DNA of 64,000 nt. Origin: Pandoraea bronchicola. GTDB lineage: Bacteria; Pseudomonadota; Gammaproteobacteria; Burkholderiales; Burkholderiaceae. The notes beneath the pieces are model-generated. The model did no database searches, was not told the origin of the DNA, and saw only the letters and a program-made list of their open reading frames with translations. The DNA is taken from positions 434,001 through 498,000 of the forward strand of contig NZ_CABPST010000003.1 in NCBI RefSeq assembly GCF_902459805.1, read 5' to 3'. Below, in pieces: positions 1 through 9,512 of the stretch. The translations under genes and the position numbers were made by a program. The number at the start of each line of letters is the position of its first letter. The stretch's first letter is position 1.

Positions 1-555
1 ACCTTGCCGCTCGCGCGTCGCGCCGGGACGGTCGTCGGGATCGAGGGCAGTACCGCCCTGACGGAGCGCGCGCTCGCCAATGCGCAGCGCAACGGCGTGG
101 CGGACCGCACCGAATTTGCATGCCGGAACCTGTTTGACATTACGCCGGACGATATTCGTGCCTTGGGCGCCTTCGACCGGTACCTGATCGATCCGCCGCG
201 CGAAGGTGCGCTGGCCGTGTCGAAGGCGTTGGCCGAACTGGCGCAGCAGGGGTACGAAGGCCTGCCCAAGCGCATCGTCTATGTCTCCTGCAGCCCTGCA
301 ACACTTGCGCGAGACGCCGGACTGCTCGTGCATGAGGCGGGATATCGGTTAGCGCTGGCAGGTGTGGTGAATATGTTCCCTCACACGTCGCATGTCGAGT
401 CGATGGCGGTTTTCGAGCACGAGAGCATCGGCCAGCCCTGGGTGCCGCGCGTGCGGGTGTCGGAATCCGGCGTTGATGAGGATCAGGCGGATGAAGGGGT
501 TGAGGCGATTGCCGGAGCCACTGGCGGTGATGGCGTGATCCACGAGGACGCCTGA
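1..555 (+). CDS. rlmD: 23S rRNA (uracil-1939-C5)-methyltransferase RlmD, 3' part only
   Basis: This is the C-terminal part of a TrmA/RlmD-family SAM-dependent methyltransferase, which methylates U1939 of 23S rRNA. The frame is open to the first base, so the start lies upstream of the window. Visible motifs are the LIDPPREG motif IV (about residues 62-69 of the visible part) and [11 protein letters not shown], whose Cys is the covalent nucleophile in the family, followed by the conserved end [16 protein letters not shown]-like segment (here [16 protein letters not shown]). About 40 extra acidic residues follow the usual family end. A strong terminator lies about 110 bases downstream. The family assignment is secure; RlmD rather than RlmC/TrmA rests on overall similarity. 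Confidence 0.9.
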   Translation, partial: TLPLARRAGTVVGIEGSTALTERALANAQRNGVADRTEFACRNLFDITPDDIRALGAFDRYLIDPPREGALAVSKALAELAQQGYEGLPKRIVYVSCSPATLARDAGLLVHEAGYRLALAGVVNMFPHTSHVESMAVFEHESIGQPWVPRVRVSESGVDEDQADEGVEAIAGATGGDGVIHEDA

Positions 556-665
556 GCGTTTGTCGTGATGGGCCGCTGATTTCGCAAGACGAGGGACGGC
601 CGGTTGGCTGAGGTGCCCGGTCAGTCGGGCGGCGAGGTCAGCCCGACAAACGCGTTGCGACAAAG

Positions 666-696
666 AAAAAGCCAGTCCCGGGGGACTGGCTTTTTT
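666..696. terminator. Bidirectional rho-independent terminator between rlmD and the BI-1 gene
   Basis: Five A residues precede and six T residues follow a perfect inverted repeat (GCCAGTCCC at 671-679 with GGGACTGGC at 682-690). It suits both the forward rlmD gene and the convergent reverse gene ending at 744. Confidence 0.9.
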
Positions 697-743
697 GCGC
701 CCGGCGACGAAGCGGGCATGCCCGCTTCATCGTGACGGGGGCA

Positions 744-1445
744 TCAGTTGCGATTGCCGCCCAGCACGCCGAGGATGGCGAGCAGGTTCGTGAAGATGTT
801 GTACAGGTCGAGGTAAATCGCCAGCGTCGCGGTGACATAGTTCGTCTCGCCGCCGTTCACGACGCGCTGCACGTCAAACAGGATGTACGCCGAGAAGATG
901 GCAATGGCGAGCACCGAAACCGTCAGCATCAATGCAGGGAGCTGCAGCCAGATGTTGGCGACCGAGGCCAGCAGGATCACCAGTACGCCCATGAACAGCC
1001 ACTTGCCGAGTCCGCTGAAGTCACGCTTGCTGACCGTGGCGACCGTTGCCATCACGCCGAAAATCACAGCGGTCCCGCCGAACGCCAACATGATCAGCGA
1101 CGCACCGTTCGAGAACCCCAGCACGAAGCTCAGCAGGCGCGTGAGCATCAACCCCATGAAGAACGTGAAGCCCAGCAGCAATGCCACGCCCACGCCGCTG
1201 TTCTTGAAGCGCTCGATGGCGAACATGAAGCCGAAAGCGATCGCGAGGAAAGCGATCACGCTGATCATCGGGCTGCCCGCGAACAGCGAGAAGCCGTAAT
1301 TCACGCCCAGCCAAGCCCCGGCAATCGTCGGCAGCATCGACAATGCAAGCAGCCAGTACGTATTGCGCAGTACCTTGTTGCGCACTTGGACGGTCGTGAC
1401 GCCTTGCGTCCCGCCGTAGCCGAAACGTTGGAAATCCTGGTTCAT
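744..1445 (-). CDS. Bax inhibitor-1 / YccA-family inner membrane protein
   Basis: A 233-residue integral membrane protein of the BI-1/YccA/TMBIM family. Seven hydrophobic segments are evident, starting at about residue 30 (TYWLLALSMLPTIAGAWLG) and ending before the polar C-terminus GGNRN. The late segment with DLYNIFTNLLAILG is typical of the family. In E. coli the relative YccA interacts with the FtsH protease and can inhibit it; hflK/hflC, which also act on FtsH, lie in the same window but not in the same operon. The start at 1445 gives MNQDFQRFGY, the usual family start. It is monocistronic, with a terminator on its 3' side. Confidence 0.92.
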   Translation of the reverse strand: MNQDFQRFGYGGTQGVTTVQVRNKVLRNTYWLLALSMLPTIAGAWLGVNYGFSLFAGSPMISVIAFLAIAFGFMFAIERFKNSGVGVALLLGFTFFMGLMLTRLLSFVLGFSNGASLIMLAFGGTAVIFGVMATVATVSKRDFSGLGKWLFMGVLVILLASVANIWLQLPALMLTVSVLAIAIFSAYILFDVQRVVNGGETNYVTATLAIYLDLYNIFTNLLAILGVLGGNRN

Positions 1446-1851
1446 ATATTGTGTTCTCCGTGGTCGTTGTGCCCGCCGGCGGGGCCGGCAAGCGCCTCTT
1501 GACGCTTACGATGACCGGCTCATCGCCGGCAAATCCCCCGCAGCCGTTGGTCTGGCCTGTCGTCGAAGTCAAAGGATAGCGAAAGACTCCCGGGAAAGCG
1601 CTCAGACGATTCTCAAAATTTCGGGGCGAATGCCTCAATTTCAATCCGCCGGTGCTCCTTCCAACCTTCCCATTTAGGTAAGGTGCCGGAATCACATCCT
1701 TACGTCAACTTCACGAAAAGCCGGATCGTCCCGGCCGTCCTGCGTTTGAGCGGTACGCGCACTGTAGGTTCCGTCCCCATCATAACAGCCTTCGTGCTAC
1801 AATTACGGGTTCATGTTGGTTATATAACTGCTTAATTTTTTGGAGTTTTTC
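1446..1851. other. Non-coding gap between BI-1 gene and ndk
   Basis: About 400 bases separate the two divergent starts. I see no convincing gene. On the forward strand a TACAAT -10-like hexamer (1798-1803) sits 48 bases before ndk, without a good -35 hexamer. The GGAG at 1842-1845 is the ndk ribosome-binding site. Confidence 0.5.
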
Positions 1852-2277
1852 ATGGCAGTCGAACGCACTTTGTCGATTATCAAGCCCGATGCCGTTGCCA
1901 AGAACGTGATCGGCCAGATTTATAGCCGTTTCGAAGGCGCAGGCCTGAAGATCGCCGCTGCCAAGCTGGTGCACCTGTCGCGCGCCGAAGCCGAGCAGTT
2001 CTACGCCGTGCACAAGGAGCGCCCGTTCTTCAAGGATCTGGTCGACTTCATGATCTCGGGTCCGGTGATGATTCAAGTGCTGGAAGGTGAGAACGCCATC
2101 GCGAAGAACCGCGAACTGATGGGCGCTACCGATCCGAAGAAGGCTGAGAAGGGCACGATCCGCGCCGATTTCGCCGACAGCATCGACGCGAACGCCGTGC
2201 ATGGTTCGGACGCCGCCGAAACGGCTGCTGCCGAAGTGTCGTTCTTCTTCGCCGGCCTGAACGTCTACGCGCGTTAA
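1852..2277 (+). CDS. ndk: Nucleoside diphosphate kinase
   Basis: A 141-residue enzyme transferring the gamma-phosphate from NTPs to NDPs through a phosphohistidine. The sequence begins [15 protein letters not shown], and the active-site His is in NAVHGSDA (about residue 117), as in the family. An upstream in-frame start at 1840 would add MEFF, but GGAG at 1842-1845 is correctly placed for 1852 and overlaps the alternative start. It is the first gene of a forward run; rlmN begins 59 bases downstream. Confidence 0.97.
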   Translation: MAVERTLSIIKPDAVAKNVIGQIYSRFEGAGLKIAAAKLVHLSRAEAEQFYAVHKERPFFKDLVDFMISGPVMIQVLEGENAIAKNRELMGATDPKKAEKGTIRADFADSIDANAVHGSDAAETAAAEVSFFFAGLNVYAR

Positions 2278-2336
2278 TACGCGTTTAGCCGCTCAATCGC
2301 AGGAAGATACCGAAGGGATGTTGACGGACCAGGGCC

Positions 2337-3458
2337 ATGACCAACCTTACGAATCTGCTTGACTACGATCCGGACGGTCTGGCCGCCTATTGCGGCACGC
2401 TCGGCGAGAAGCCGTTCCGTGCGCGCCAGCTCCAGCGTTGGATCCACCAGATGGGTGCCGCCGATTTCGACGGCATGACGGATCTCGCCAAGTCGTTGCG
2501 CGAGAAGTTGCACACCCGTGCGACCATCGCCGCACCGGCGGCCATCACCGACCATGTGTCGACCGATGGCACGCGCAAATGGCTGCTGGACGTAGGTAAC
2601 GGCAATGCCGTCGAGACCGTCTACATCCCTGAGGAGACGCGTGGCACGCTTTGCGTATCGTCGCAGGCGGGCTGCGCCGTCAACTGCCGGTTCTGTTCGA
2701 CCGGCAAGCAAGGTTTTTCGCGCAATCTGTCGCTGGGTGAAATCATCGGTCAACTGTGGATGGCCGAATTCGCATTGCGCCGCGACCTTGGGCGCGAGGG
2801 GAAGAACGAGCGTGTCATCACCAACGTGGTGATGATGGGCATGGGCGAGCCGCTGCTCAACTTCGACAATGTCGTGGGGGCCATGCGCCTGATGCTCGAC
2901 GACAACGCCTACGGGCTGTCGCGTCGCCGCGTTACGTTGTCGACCTCGGGTGTCGTGCCGATGATGGACCGCCTGGGGCAAGAGTTGCCCGTGGCGCTGG
3001 CCGTGTCGCTGCACGCGCCGAACGATGCGCTGCGCGACGTGCTCGTGCCGCTCAACAAAAAATATCCGTTACGCGAACTGATGGGTGCATGCGAGCGTTA
3101 CCTGGAGGTGGCGCCGCGCGATTTCATTACGTTCGAGTACTGCATGCTCGACGGTGTGAACGACACCGAGGCGCATGCGCGCGAGCTTGTCGCCCTGACG
3201 CGCGACGTGCCGTGCAAATTCAATCTGATCCCCTTCAATCCGTTTCCCGAATCCGGCCTGCTGCGCTCGAAGGATCCGCAGATCAAGCGCTTCGCGCAAA
3301 TTCTGCTCGACGCAGGCCTCGTGACGACCGTGCGCAAGACGCGCGGCGACGACATCGATGCCGCGTGCGGTCAGCTCGCCGGTGAGGTGCAGGATCGCAC
3401 GCGGCTTGCGCAGCGCGGCAAATTCGGGAAAATCGCGGTCGAGGTGCGTACCGTATGA
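2337..3458 (+). CDS. rlmN: Dual-specificity 23S rRNA A2503 / tRNA A37 C2-methyltransferase
   Basis: A 373-residue radical-SAM enzyme. The CxxxCxxC cluster-binding motif is C113, C117, C120 ([17 protein letters not shown]). The second, methyl-carrying Cys of the family is near the C-terminus in [22 protein letters not shown] is the conserved GEP motif. The product methylates C2 of adenine in both 23S rRNA and some tRNAs. It follows ndk closely, as in many proteobacteria. Confidence 0.97.
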   Translation: MTNLTNLLDYDPDGLAAYCGTLGEKPFRARQLQRWIHQMGAADFDGMTDLAKSLREKLHTRATIAAPAAITDHVSTDGTRKWLLDVGNGNAVETVYIPEETRGTLCVSSQAGCAVNCRFCSTGKQGFSRNLSLGEIIGQLWMAEFALRRDLGREGKNERVITNVVMMGMGEPLLNFDNVVGAMRLMLDDNAYGLSRRRVTLSTSGVVPMMDRLGQELPVALAVSLHAPNDALRDVLVPLNKKYPLRELMGACERYLEVAPRDFITFEYCMLDGVNDTEAHARELVALTRDVPCKFNLIPFNPFPESGLLRSKDPQIKRFAQILLDAGLVTTVRKTRGDDIDAACGQLAGEVQDRTRLAQRGKFGKIAVEVRTV

Positions 3459-3719
3459 GGTTGCGCATGGGCGGGCGTGGACCGTGGCGAGGGCCGTCGG
3501 CCCCGCACGCGCCATGCCGCCCGTCGGATCAGTCTCGCACTACAGCATTCCTTGCGCGGGGCGCGTATCGTGTCCCGCGCGATTCCGTCAGTTCCTCGCT
3601 GAACCGTCCGATGCGCCGCGCAGATCTTCATGCCGCGCGCACGGAAAGTGATGCGGCGGAACTGTCGCCAGCATATCCTCAGCCGCTGCGGGCGGCTGCT
3701 TACGAACGGGGGCGTATCG

Positions 3720-4790
3720 ATGGATAACCAGAATCAGGCGGATGCAGGCGGGCAAGCCGGGGCTGAGAGCCAAGGATTGCCGCAGGGAGCGGCCGCCGGA
3801 TGGGCTGAGCTGGGGGCGCAGGTGGGTGCGCAACTGGCGGCATTGCGCGAGAAGCGCGGCATGTCGATCGAAGACGTGTCGGCGCGCCTGAAAGTCTCGG
3901 TGCAAAAGCTCAAGCGTCTTGAATCCGGTGAGTGGAATGCCTTGCCGGAAATTCCGTTCATTCAGGGTGTCGTGCGCAGTTACGCGCGCATGCTCGGCGC
4001 CGATCCGGAGCCGATGATCGAGCCGCTGCGCCGTTTTGGCCGCGCGGCGCCCATCGACATTCCGCAGCCCCAGACCGGGCAGCCGAGTATCCCGAAGAGC
4101 CCGGTGCGTTTTCGTTCCCCGGTGGCGGCGTCGCAGGCCAAGTGGCCCTGGGCATTGGCTGCGCTCGTCGTGATCGCTGGCGCCGCCTGGTACTTTGGCA
4201 ACGCGCACAAGCCGGGTCGTGGTTCGACCGAGCCGGCAGAACTGGCCAGTGCTGTGCCGGCACAGGGCGCGATGGACGCTGCCGAGCCGGCGAGCCAGCC
4301 GGTGGTCGCCGATGCCAACGGCACGCCGCCGGGCGCCGATGGCACGAATAGCGTCAACAACGGCAATGCCGAAGGCACGGCCGCTATCGCGTCGGCCAGT
4401 GCCGCCACCGCGGGTCCGGGTCTGATTGCGGCCGCCGATCCGACACATGTGGTTGCCGGGCTGGCAGGCGCCAGCGCCGCAGCTGCGCCGGCGGCGTCGA
4501 CGTCGGTGTCCCCGGCAGATGGCAAGGCGTCCAGCGTGGGTGTGCCGGGTAATGGCAAGATTGCATTGCGCCTGAAGGCGGATAGCTGGGTCGAAGTGCG
4601 TTCGAAGGACGGCAAGGTGCTGTTCTCCCAGTTGATGCGCGCAGGTGCCGAACAGGAAATTACGGGCGATGCGCCGCTCAAGGTCGTTGTGGGTAACGTC
4701 GCGGGCGTCGATTCGCTGGAATTCAACGGTCAACCGGTCGAGATCAAGTCCCGCAATGCGGGCAACGTGGCGCGTCTGACGCTCCAGTAA
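3720..4790 (+). CDS. rodZ: Cytoskeleton protein RodZ (HTH + TM + DUF4115)
   Basis: A 356-residue bitopic inner-membrane protein that anchors MreB in cell-shape control. It has a Cro/XRE-type helix-turn-helix at about residues 30-95 (AALREKRGMSIEDVSARLKV), a membrane segment at about 145-163 (WPWALAALVVIAGAAWYFG), an Ala/Pro-rich periplasmic linker, and the C-terminal DUF4115 beta domain (IALRLKADSWVEVRSKDGK). I chose the ATG at 3720 (MDNQNQADAGG) after a GGGGGC stretch; the frame is open back to 3630, but those residues are not family-like. ispG starts 18 bases after the stop, so the two are co-transcribed. Confidence 0.9.
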   Translation: MDNQNQADAGGQAGAESQGLPQGAAAGWAELGAQVGAQLAALREKRGMSIEDVSARLKVSVQKLKRLESGEWNALPEIPFIQGVVRSYARMLGADPEPMIEPLRRFGRAAPIDIPQPQTGQPSIPKSPVRFRSPVAASQAKWPWALAALVVIAGAAWYFGNAHKPGRGSTEPAELASAVPAQGAMDAAEPASQPVVADANGTPPGADGTNSVNNGNAEGTAAIASASAATAGPGLIAAADPTHVVAGLAGASAAAAPAASTSVSPADGKASSVGVPGNGKIALRLKADSWVEVRSKDGKVLFSQLMRAGAEQEITGDAPLKVVVGNVAGVDSLEFNGQPVEIKSRNAGNVARLTLQ

Positions 4791-4808
4791 GACCGAAAGA
4801 GGGTAATC

Positions 4809-6089
4809 ATGGCTTCTGTAGAATGCATGCCGATCATCGGCGGTCCGGCACCCCGCCGTCAGTCGCGCAAGGTCGCGATCCGCTGGGGTGGCCAACTGGT
4901 GACGGTCGGTGGCGACTCGCCGATTCGCGTGCAATCGATGACCAACACCGACACGGCAGACGTGATCGGCACGGCCATTCAGGTCAAGGAACTGGCGCAA
5001 GCGGGCTCCGAACTGGTGCGTATCACCGTGAATACGCCGGAAGCCGCCGCCGCTGTGCCGGCGATTCGCGAGCAGCTCGACCGCATGGGCGTGACGGTGC
5101 CGCTCGTTGGCGACTTTCACTACAACGGCCACAAGCTGCTTGCCGACTATCCGGATTGCGCCGAAACGTTGTCGAAGTACCGTATCAATCCGGGTAACGT
5201 CGGGCAGGGCGCCAAGCGTGATACGCAGTTCGCACAAATGATCGAAATGGCGATCAAGTACGACAAGCCTGTGCGTATTGGCGTGAACTGGGGCAGTCTG
5301 GATCAATCGCTGCTCGCGCGCATCATGGATGAAAACGCGGCGCGCGCTACGCCCTGGGACGCGCAGAGCGTGATGTACGAAGCCCTCATCACGTCGGCGC
5401 TGGAGTCGGCCGAACTGGCGCAGCGCGTGGGTTTGTCGGCCGACAAGATTCTGCTCTCCTGCAAGGTGAGCGCGGTGCAGGACCTGATCGCCGTGTATCG
5501 CGAACTGGCCAAGCGTTGCGACTATGCGCTGCATCTGGGGCTGACCGAAGCCGGGATGGGCTCGAAGGGTATCGTGGCGTCGACGGCTGCGCTGTCGGTG
5601 CTGCTGCAGGAAGGTATTGGTGACACGATCCGTATTTCGCTGACGCCGGAGCCGGGCGGTGCGCGTACCGGTGAGGTTGTGGTGGCGCAGGAAATCCTGC
5701 AGACGATGGGCCTGCGCGCGTTTGCGCCGATGGTCATCGCCTGCCCGGGTTGCGGCCGCACGACGAGCACCGTGTTCCAGGAACTGGCCTCGAATATTCA
5801 GACGTATCTGCGTGAACAAATGCCGATATGGAAGGCTCAATATCCTGGCGTCGAGAACATGAACGTCGCGGTGATGGGTTGCATCGTGAACGGTCCGGGA
5901 GAATCGAAGCACGCGAACATCGGCATCAGCTTGCCGGGTTCGGGCGAATCGCCGGCAGCGCCGGTCTTCGTCGATGGTGAAAAGGTGCGTACGCTGCGCG
6001 GCGATCATATCGCCGAAGACTTCCAGCAGATCGTCGACGAGTACGTGAAGACCCGCTACGGTCAGGCCGAAGGGGCGGTCGCCGCATAA
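4809..6089 (+). CDS. ispG: 4-hydroxy-3-methylbut-2-enyl diphosphate synthase (flavodoxin/ferredoxin)
   Basis: A 426-residue MEP-pathway enzyme that reductively opens methylerythritol cyclodiphosphate to HMBPP with a 4Fe-4S cluster. The cluster-binding cysteines are in [11 protein letters not shown] and [15 protein letters not shown]. The N-terminal TIM-barrel carries [11 protein letters not shown]. Length matches beta-proteobacterial IspG, which is longer than that of E. coli. A good ribosome-binding site (AAAGAGGG) precedes 4809. hisS follows after 23 bases, the usual proteobacterial order. Confidence 0.97.
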   Translation: MASVECMPIIGGPAPRRQSRKVAIRWGGQLVTVGGDSPIRVQSMTNTDTADVIGTAIQVKELAQAGSELVRITVNTPEAAAAVPAIREQLDRMGVTVPLVGDFHYNGHKLLADYPDCAETLSKYRINPGNVGQGAKRDTQFAQMIEMAIKYDKPVRIGVNWGSLDQSLLARIMDENAARATPWDAQSVMYEALITSALESAELAQRVGLSADKILLSCKVSAVQDLIAVYRELAKRCDYALHLGLTEAGMGSKGIVASTAALSVLLQEGIGDTIRISLTPEPGGARTGEVVVAQEILQTMGLRAFAPMVIACPGCGRTTSTVFQELASNIQTYLREQMPIWKAQYPGVENMNVAVMGCIVNGPGESKHANIGISLPGSGESPAAPVFVDGEKVRTLRGDHIAEDFQQIVDEYVKTRYGQAEGAVAA

Positions 6090-6112
6090 GCAGGCAGGAC
6101 ACAAAAGAGAAT

Positions 6113-7489
6113 ATGACTGACGTAAAGAAGAAGCGCCCCGCCAAACTGGCAGGGGTCAAAGGGATGAACGACATTCTTCCGCAGGACGAAGCCCTGTGGG
6201 AGTTCTTCGAGGAATCGGTGCGCGCCATGTTGCGTGCATATGGCTATCAACAGATCCGCACGCCGATCCTCGAGCACACGCAGTTGTTCACGCGCGGTAT
6301 TGGCGAAGTGACCGATATCGTCGAGAAGGAGATGTACAGCTTCACCGATTCGCTCAACGGCGAGCAACTGACGATGCGCCCCGAGGGCACCGCAGCAGCC
6401 GTTCGTGCGACGCTCGAGCACAATCTGCTGTACAGCGGCCCGAAGCGCCTGTGGTACTTCGGGCCGATGTTCCGTCACGAAAAGCCGCAACGCGGCCGCT
6501 ATCGCCAGTTCCACCAGGTGGGTGTCGAAGCGCTCGGTCTGGCCGGCCCGGATGCGGACGTCGAGATCATTTTGATGTGCCAGCGCCTGTGGGATGATCT
6601 CGGGTTGACGGGCATTCATCTGCAACTGAACTCGCTGGGGCAGGGGGAGGAGCGCGCACGTCATCGTGCCGATCTGATCGCCTATCTCGAGAAGCATGTC
6701 GATTTGCTCGACGAAGATGGCAAGCGCCGTCTCTATACGAATCCGCTGCGCGTGCTCGATACGAAGAACCCGGCGATGCAGGAGATGGTCGAAGGGGCAC
6801 CGAAGCTCATCGACTACCTCGGTGAGGCGTCGATCAAGCATTTCGAAGGTGTGCAGTCGCTGCTCAAGGCGAACAACATTCCGTTCACGATCAATCCGCG
6901 TCTGGTACGCGGGCTCGATTACTACAATCTGACCGTGTTCGAGTGGGTGACCGACAAGCTGGGCGCACAAGGCACGGTGGCGGGGGGCGGTCGTTACGAT
7001 CCGCTCGTCGAGCAACTGGGCGGCGATGCCACGCCGGCGTGCGGCTGGGCGATGGGCGTTGAGCGCATTCTCGAGTTGCTGCGTGAAGACGATCTCGTGC
7101 CGCAAGCCGAAGGTGCCGACGTCTACGTGGTGCATCAGGGCGAGGCGGCGGTGGCGCCTGCACTGATTGCGGCCGAACGTATGCGGGATGCCGGGTTGAA
7201 CGTGGTGTTCCATTGCAGCCCGGATGGCAAGGGCAGCAGCTTCAAGTCGCAAATGAAGCGTGCGGATGCGAGCGGTGCAAACTTCGCGGTGATTATCGGT
7301 GAGAACGAAGTGGCTTCGGGCACTGCCGTGGTCAAGCATCTGCGTGCGGCCGATCAGGCCAACAATCAGACGAGCGTGGCGTTCGAGGGCCTCGCAGAGC
7401 ACCTGATCGACGCCATCGTCGCCAGCGCCGACGAAAGCGTGAGCGAAAGCCTGGCCGATGGCGGCGCGGGTAACGAAACCCTTCATTAA
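6113..7489 (+). CDS. hisS: Histidyl-tRNA synthetase
   Basis: A 458-residue class II aminoacyl-tRNA synthetase. Motif 2 appears as [12 protein letters not shown], the histidine-specific signature as [15 protein letters not shown], and motif 3 as GWAMGVERI. The C-terminal anticodon-binding domain starts near residue 340. The N-terminal [19 protein letters not shown] is typical. An acidic/Ser-rich tail ([14 protein letters not shown]) extends slightly beyond E. coli HisS. It lies between ispG and the YfgM-like gene. A paralogue lacking charging function, hisZ, is at 15275. Confidence 0.97.
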   Translation: MTDVKKKRPAKLAGVKGMNDILPQDEALWEFFEESVRAMLRAYGYQQIRTPILEHTQLFTRGIGEVTDIVEKEMYSFTDSLNGEQLTMRPEGTAAAVRATLEHNLLYSGPKRLWYFGPMFRHEKPQRGRYRQFHQVGVEALGLAGPDADVEIILMCQRLWDDLGLTGIHLQLNSLGQGEERARHRADLIAYLEKHVDLLDEDGKRRLYTNPLRVLDTKNPAMQEMVEGAPKLIDYLGEASIKHFEGVQSLLKANNIPFTINPRLVRGLDYYNLTVFEWVTDKLGAQGTVAGGGRYDPLVEQLGGDATPACGWAMGVERILELLREDDLVPQAEGADVYVVHQGEAAVAPALIAAERMRDAGLNVVFHCSPDGKGSSFKSQMKRADASGANFAVIIGENEVASGTAVVKHLRAADQANNQTSVAFEGLAEHLIDAIVASADESVSESLADGGAGNETLH

Positions 7490-7521
7490 TTCAAGACGCC
7501 AGACACGGAGAGCACCGGCGA

Positions 7522-8151
7522 ATGAGCAGCTATCACGAGGAACAGGAACAGATCGAGAACGTAAAGGCCTGGTGGAAGCAGTATGGCAATTACGTTATCT
7601 GGACGCTGGTCGTCATCATGCTGGCCTATGGTGGCTGGAACCTTTGGCGCTACTACGAGCGTAAGCAGACGGTCGAGGCTGGCGTGCTGTATGGCGAGCT
7701 GGAAAATGCCATCGACGCCAAGGACAAGGCGAAGGTTGCGCGTATCGCGTCGGACATGGAAAGCAAGTTCAGCGGCACGCCTTACGCGCAGATGACGGCG
7801 CTGCTCGCGGCAAAGTCGCTCGCGGATGCGGGCGATGCGGCGGGTTCGAAGGCGCAACTGCAGTGGGCGGTGTCGAACGCGAAGGACGACGAGTACAAGC
7901 AACTTGCCAAGCTGCGTCTGGCGGGTGTGCTGCTTGACGAAAAGGCTTACGACGAAGCGCTCAAGTTGCTCGACAATCCGCCTGCACCGTATGCGGGCCT
8001 GTTTGCCGATCGCCGGGGTGATGTGCTGATCGCGCAAAGCAAGGTCGCCGATGCGCGCGCCGCGTACAAGCTCGCACTCGACAAGCTCGATAAGCAGGAT
8101 TCGGGCATGCGCCAGTTCGTCCAGTTCAAGCTCGACGCGCTGGGGGCCTGA
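7522..8151 (+). CDS. YfgM-like tetratricopeptide membrane protein
   Basis: A 209-residue protein of the YfgM (UPF0070) family: a short cytoplasmic N-terminus (SSYHEEQEQIENVKAWWKQYG), one membrane segment at about residues 22-42 (YVIWTLVVIMLAYGGWNLW), then a periplasmic TPR-like domain. In E. coli YfgM is an ancillary SecYEG/PpiD-associated factor. The hisS-yfgM-bamB-der order is conserved in proteobacteria and supports a role in envelope protein biogenesis. Confidence 0.88.
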   Translation: MSSYHEEQEQIENVKAWWKQYGNYVIWTLVVIMLAYGGWNLWRYYERKQTVEAGVLYGELENAIDAKDKAKVARIASDMESKFSGTPYAQMTALLAAKSLADAGDAAGSKAQLQWAVSNAKDDEYKQLAKLRLAGVLLDEKAYDEALKLLDNPPAPYAGLFADRRGDVLIAQSKVADARAAYKLALDKLDKQDSGMRQFVQFKLDALGA

Positions 8152-8207
8152 CGCGCGTCGGCATTCCGTTGGCAAGTATTACCCTCCCATAACGCATAAC
8201 CGGGTAC

Positions 8208-9434
8208 ATGATGATCCTTAACGACTTCCGTCGATCGATGCCGCAAACGATGGCCATGTCACAGTCCGTGCCGGCCGTCTCGACGCGCCGTGGCATTTTC
8301 AAGCGCGCGGGAAGCGCCGTGCTGACCCTGGCGGTGCTGGGTACGCTGGGTGGTTGCGGAATCTTCGGCAGCAAGCCGGCGCATGAACCGACGCCGCTCA
8401 CCGAGATCAAGCAGGCGTTGACCGTCAAGCAGATTTGGACGGCAAGCGTTGGCAAGGCCGGCGCTTACAGCTTCGCACCGGTCGCGGTGGGCAACGCCGT
8501 GTTCGCCGCTGGCGCCAACGGCGGCATCGTGCGCGTGGATGCGGATACGGGAGCATCGACCTGGTCGGCCAAGGCGGATACGAACATTACCGCTGGCCCG
8601 GGCAGCGATGGAGAGACGACCGTCGTCGCTACGCACAAGGGCGACGTGATCGCGTTCGATCACGACGGCAAGGCGTCCTGGAAGGCCAACGCCGGCAGCG
8701 AAGTCCTCACGGCGCCGCTGGTCGGGCGCGGTATCGTTGTCGTGCGTGCGATCAACAATCGCGTGACGGCATTTGATTCGGGCACGGGGTCGGTGCGTTG
8801 GTCGTACTCGCAGCCGTCGTCGACGCTCACGCTGCGGACCGGCACGGGCATGACGTTCGTTGGCGACCGTGCGGTCGTGACGGGCTTCCCGGGTGGCAAG
8901 ATGGTGGCGCTTGATGCGAATACCGGCAACCCGCTGTGGATCACGCCGCTGTCGTACCCGAAGGGAGTGACGGAAGTGGAGCGTGTCAACGACGTGACGG
9001 GTTCGCCGGTCGTGTTCGGCCGGCAGGTGTGTGGTGCGACGTTCCAGGGCCGTGTGGGCTGCGCCGATGTGCAGACCGGCAATGGCCTGTGGGCTCGCGA
9101 TTTCTCGTCGCCTAACGGCGTGACGCAGGACGAGCGCGTGGTGGCTGCGGTCAACACCGACGGCGCTGTCTACGCCTTCAGCGCTGCCGATGGCAGTACA
9201 CTGTGGCAGAACGACAAGCTCAAGTATCGCGACCTGTCGGCGCCGTTGGCGCTCGGCCGCGTGGTGGTCGTGGGCGACAAGCAGGGCTATCTGCATTTCC
9301 TGTCGCGTGACAACGGTGAGCTTCTGGCTCGCGTCAAGCTGAGCGGTGCGATTAGTGCGCAACCGATCCTTGCCGGTCAGACGCTGGTTGTGCAAACGCG
9401 CGACGGCAACATCTACGGCTTCCGTCCGGAATAA
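8208..9434 (+). CDS. bamB: Outer membrane assembly lipoprotein BamB
   Basis: A 408-residue beta-propeller lipoprotein of the BAM complex, which inserts outer-membrane beta-barrels. The N-terminus carries a signal peptide with lipobox LGGC at about residues 47-50 (VLTLAVLGTLGGCGIFGSK). PQQ-like WD repeats follow (GTGSVRWSYSQ, TGNPLWITPLS, DGSTLWQND). Starts at 8208, 8238 or 8250 are all possible; the later ones give a more usual signal-peptide length. A terminator-like hairpin separates it from der. Confidence 0.93.
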   Translation: MMILNDFRRSMPQTMAMSQSVPAVSTRRGIFKRAGSAVLTLAVLGTLGGCGIFGSKPAHEPTPLTEIKQALTVKQIWTASVGKAGAYSFAPVAVGNAVFAAGANGGIVRVDADTGASTWSAKADTNITAGPGSDGETTVVATHKGDVIAFDHDGKASWKANAGSEVLTAPLVGRGIVVVRAINNRVTAFDSGTGSVRWSYSQPSSTLTLRTGTGMTFVGDRAVVTGFPGGKMVALDANTGNPLWITPLSYPKGVTEVERVNDVTGSPVVFGRQVCGATFQGRVGCADVQTGNGLWARDFSSPNGVTQDERVVAAVNTDGAVYAFSAADGSTLWQNDKLKYRDLSAPLALGRVVVVGDKQGYLHFLSRDNGELLARVKLSGAISAQPILAGQTLVVQTRDGNIYGFRPE

Positions 9435-9468
9435 CCGGTTACCGGCAGCACCCGGGCATTTTCCGGGA

Positions 9469-9500
9469 ACGGCCGGCAGCGCGCCGGCCGTCTTTGTTTT
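9469..9500 (+). terminator. Rho-independent terminator between bamB and der
   Basis: ACGGCCGGC (9469-9477) pairs with GCCGGCCGT (9483-9491), followed by the T-rich TCTTTGTTTT. It ends 12 bases before the der start, so der may depend on read-through or on a promoter within this short gap. Confidence 0.7.
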
Positions 9501-9512
9501 TAGGGCTTATTC

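Noticed and set aside
3455-3727. 90-codon frame starting at the rlmN stop
   Set aside because: Composition is Arg/Pro/Ser-rich without any family signal, and it runs into rodZ in a different frame.
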